A stretch of DNA of 6,983 nucleotides from positions 1 through 6,983 of the forward strand of contig CAIMDR010000208.1 of the NCBI GenBank assembly GCA_903839795.1, written 5' to 3'. A program made the position numbers and the translations under genes. Positions 5,694-6,983 of the stretch are shown here, piece after piece. Positions within the stretch are counted from its first letter, which is position 1, and every line of letters begins with the position of its first letter. The notes below the pieces were generated by a model. That model saw nothing but the letters and a program-made list of their open reading frames with translations, searched no databases and was not told where the DNA came from. The stretch is from an uncultured Methylococcaceae bacterium (GTDB taxonomy: Bacteria > Pseudomonadota > Gammaproteobacteria > Methylococcales > Methylomonadaceae).

Positions 5694-6881
5694 ATGATCA
5701 CGACCACATTGTTTTCGGTTTTTGTGCCGATAGTAATACTAGGTTTAACTTTGCCCGGTACACTGGAGTTATTAGCGTTAACACTCGCGGCACTATTACC
5801 CAAAAAATGCCTGATAACGGCGCGTCCGCTCAAGCCGTCGGCTTTGCCAAAGTTGGTTATTGTCATTCCTGCGCATAATGAAGCCGAGGGTATTACTGCT
5901 TGTCTTGTTAATTTGCAAGCCGGTTTACATAAAACCAGTGCTTGTGATTTAGTCGTTATCGCCGACAATTGTCAGGATGATACCGCAGACAGAGCGGTTA
6001 AAGCGGGTGCGCGGGTTTTAGTGCGTCAGGATGAAGTTAAGCGAGGAAAAGGCTACGCACTGGATCATGCCTTCAATATTTTGTTGGCTGAACAGTATGA
6101 CGGTTTTTTAGTCCTTGACGCTGACAGTCGCATTGATGAAAACTTGATTAGTGAGTTTCAATACGCGTTTGCACAAGGTATTGAGGCTCTTCAATGTCGT
6201 TACCGAATCGCCAACCCGGACCAGTCGCGTCGTGCCAGACTACAGTACATTGCTTGGTTGGCCTTTAATGAATTGCGCTTATCGGGGCGTGAAAAATTAG
6301 CGGTTTCAGTGGGCATACTGGGTAATGGTTTTGCCTTAAGTCGCACGGCTCTTGAGGCAGTACCCTACGAAGCCGGTTCTATCGCGGAAGATATGGAATA
6401 TCATCTGCGCTTGGTTGCCGCAGGATTTAAAGTGCATTTTCTTGATACCGTCTGCGTTTATTCAGACGCGCCTAATCAGGATGCAAACGCAGCTTCACAG
6501 CGAACGCGGTGGGAAGGGGGGCGCTTCAGGCTAATTATTGATCATGTACCGGCGTTATTGAAGGCGGTGTTAAGTGGCCAATGGAATCTGCTTGAACCTT
6601 TGTTTGAATTATTGTTATTACCCTTGGCCTATCATGTTTTGTTATTAATGCTGACCTTGCTGATACCCGTAACAAGTTTGCAATGGTATGCGGGCGCTGC
6701 ATTGTCACTGGTTTATGTACATGTGATGCTGGCTATTCTTCTGGGCGGTGGCGGTCTAAAAGAGCTAAAGGTGCTGGCGACAGTGCCAGTTTATATGGTG
6801 TGGAAATTAACTTTATTACCCAAGCTATGGGCTAATAGTCGGCATAACGCCGCTTGGCAACGAACAGATCGGGAGCATTAA
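5694..6881 (+). CDS. Membrane-anchored GT2 glycosyltransferase
   Basis: A 395-residue inverting GT2 enzyme (GT-A fold) held in the inner membrane with its active site in the cytoplasm. Residues about 3-36 are a hydrophobic N-terminal anchor. The GT-A domain starts at 'LVIVIPAHNEAEG' and has 'VVIADNCQDDT', then the metal/nucleotide-binding DAD (Asp142, Asp144), 'EDMEYHLRL' with Glu232 and Asp233 as the probable catalytic-base region, and a QxxRW motif, 'QRTRW' (Gln269-Trp273). Residues about 298-357 form two or so membrane helices, with a further hydrophobic stretch before the C-terminus. ED plus QxxRW and flanking helices are shared with processive enzymes such as NodC, hyaluronan synthase and BcsA, but many EPS-cluster enzymes with this layout add a single sugar, so processivity is open. 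AAAGGA at 5677-5682 supports the ATG chosen. Its TAA overlaps the next ATG (TAATG, 6879-6883), indicating the same operon. Donor sugar unknown. Confidence 0.88.
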   Translation: MITTTLFSVFVPIVILGLTLPGTLELLALTLAALLPKKCLITARPLKPSALPKLVIVIPAHNEAEGITACLVNLQAGLHKTSACDLVVIADNCQDDTADRAVKAGARVLVRQDEVKRGKGYALDHAFNILLAEQYDGFLVLDADSRIDENLISEFQYAFAQGIEALQCRYRIANPDQSRRARLQYIAWLAFNELRLSGREKLAVSVGILGNGFALSRTALEAVPYEAGSIAEDMEYHLRLVAAGFKVHFLDTVCVYSDAPNQDANAASQRTRWEGGRFRLIIDHVPALLKAVLSGQWNLLEPLFELLLLPLAYHVLLLMLTLLIPVTSLQWYAGAALSLVYVHVMLAILLGGGGLKELKVLATVPVYMVWKLTLLPKLWANSRHNAAWQRTDREH

Positions 6882-6983
6882 TGATGAATTTATCGGTTTT
6901 TATTGTAACGTACAACAGTTCACCCCTATTGCGCTCTTGCCTTGATAGCCTGCGAGCGCAAACAATGGCAGGCAATTTTGAAG
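6881..6983 (+). CDS. GT2-family glycosyltransferase, N-terminus only (runs off the right edge)
   Basis: Only 34 codons are in the window and the frame is open to the edge. The start, MMNLSVFIVTYNSS, followed by 'LLRSCLDSLRAQT', is the classic first strand and helix of a GT2 (GT-A) domain: a hydrophobic beta strand ending in 'VTYN', then the helix that packs against the nucleotide. Enzymes of this kind in EPS clusters are often rhamnosyl- or other soluble transferases, but specificity cannot be told from so little. ATG 6881 overlaps the preceding TAA; ATG 6884 is equally possible, and the GGGAG site at 6871-6875 is spaced 5 bases from the first and 8 from the second. The catalytic residues lie beyond the window. 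Confidence 0.85.
   Translation, partial: MMNLSVFIVTYNSSPLLRSCLDSLRAQTMAGNFE

Overview
The window is a piece of a bacterial exopolysaccharide (EPS) or capsule biosynthesis locus. All convincing genes lie on the + strand and read left to right. Moderate G+C in the genes, an AT-rich leader, WcaL/AmsK-type glycosyltransferase sequence and ATGA-type gene junctions suggest a Gram-negative gammaproteobacterium. An aquatic methanotroph-like (Methylococcales) lineage is my best guess, but that rests on general resemblance and not on a marker gene.

Layout. Positions 1-649 are AT-rich and carry no recognisable gene; they hold small repeats, inverted repeats and possible promoter/operator elements. Positions 650-895 encode a short ORF that looks like the N-terminal stub of a hexapeptide-repeat acyltransferase whose catalytic beta-helix is missing, so it is probably a decayed gene. 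From 903 there is a tight operon: a GT4 glycosyltransferase (903-2168), a WcaL-like GT4 glycosyltransferase (2165-3391), a large exported clan GH-A-like glycoside hydrolase with a carbohydrate-binding-like domain (3420-5627), a membrane-anchored GT2 glycosyltransferase (5694-6881), and the first 34 codons of a second GT2 enzyme that runs off the right edge (6881-6983).

How the genes work together (inference). The cytoplasmic GT4 and GT2 enzymes would add sugars one after another to a repeat unit, probably on a lipid carrier at the inner membrane. The exported hydrolase would act on the finished polymer in the periplasm or outside, trimming or releasing it, much as PslG does in the Pseudomonas Psl system. 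No flippase, polymerase, chain-length regulator or export porin is in the window.

The points most worth a second look are the exported hydrolase (family uncertain, both candidate catalytic glutamates visible), two minicistrons flanking that hydrolase gene that could couple its translation to its neighbours, and the truncated acyltransferase at the operon's 5' end. Nothing in the window shows a clearly unprecedented system.
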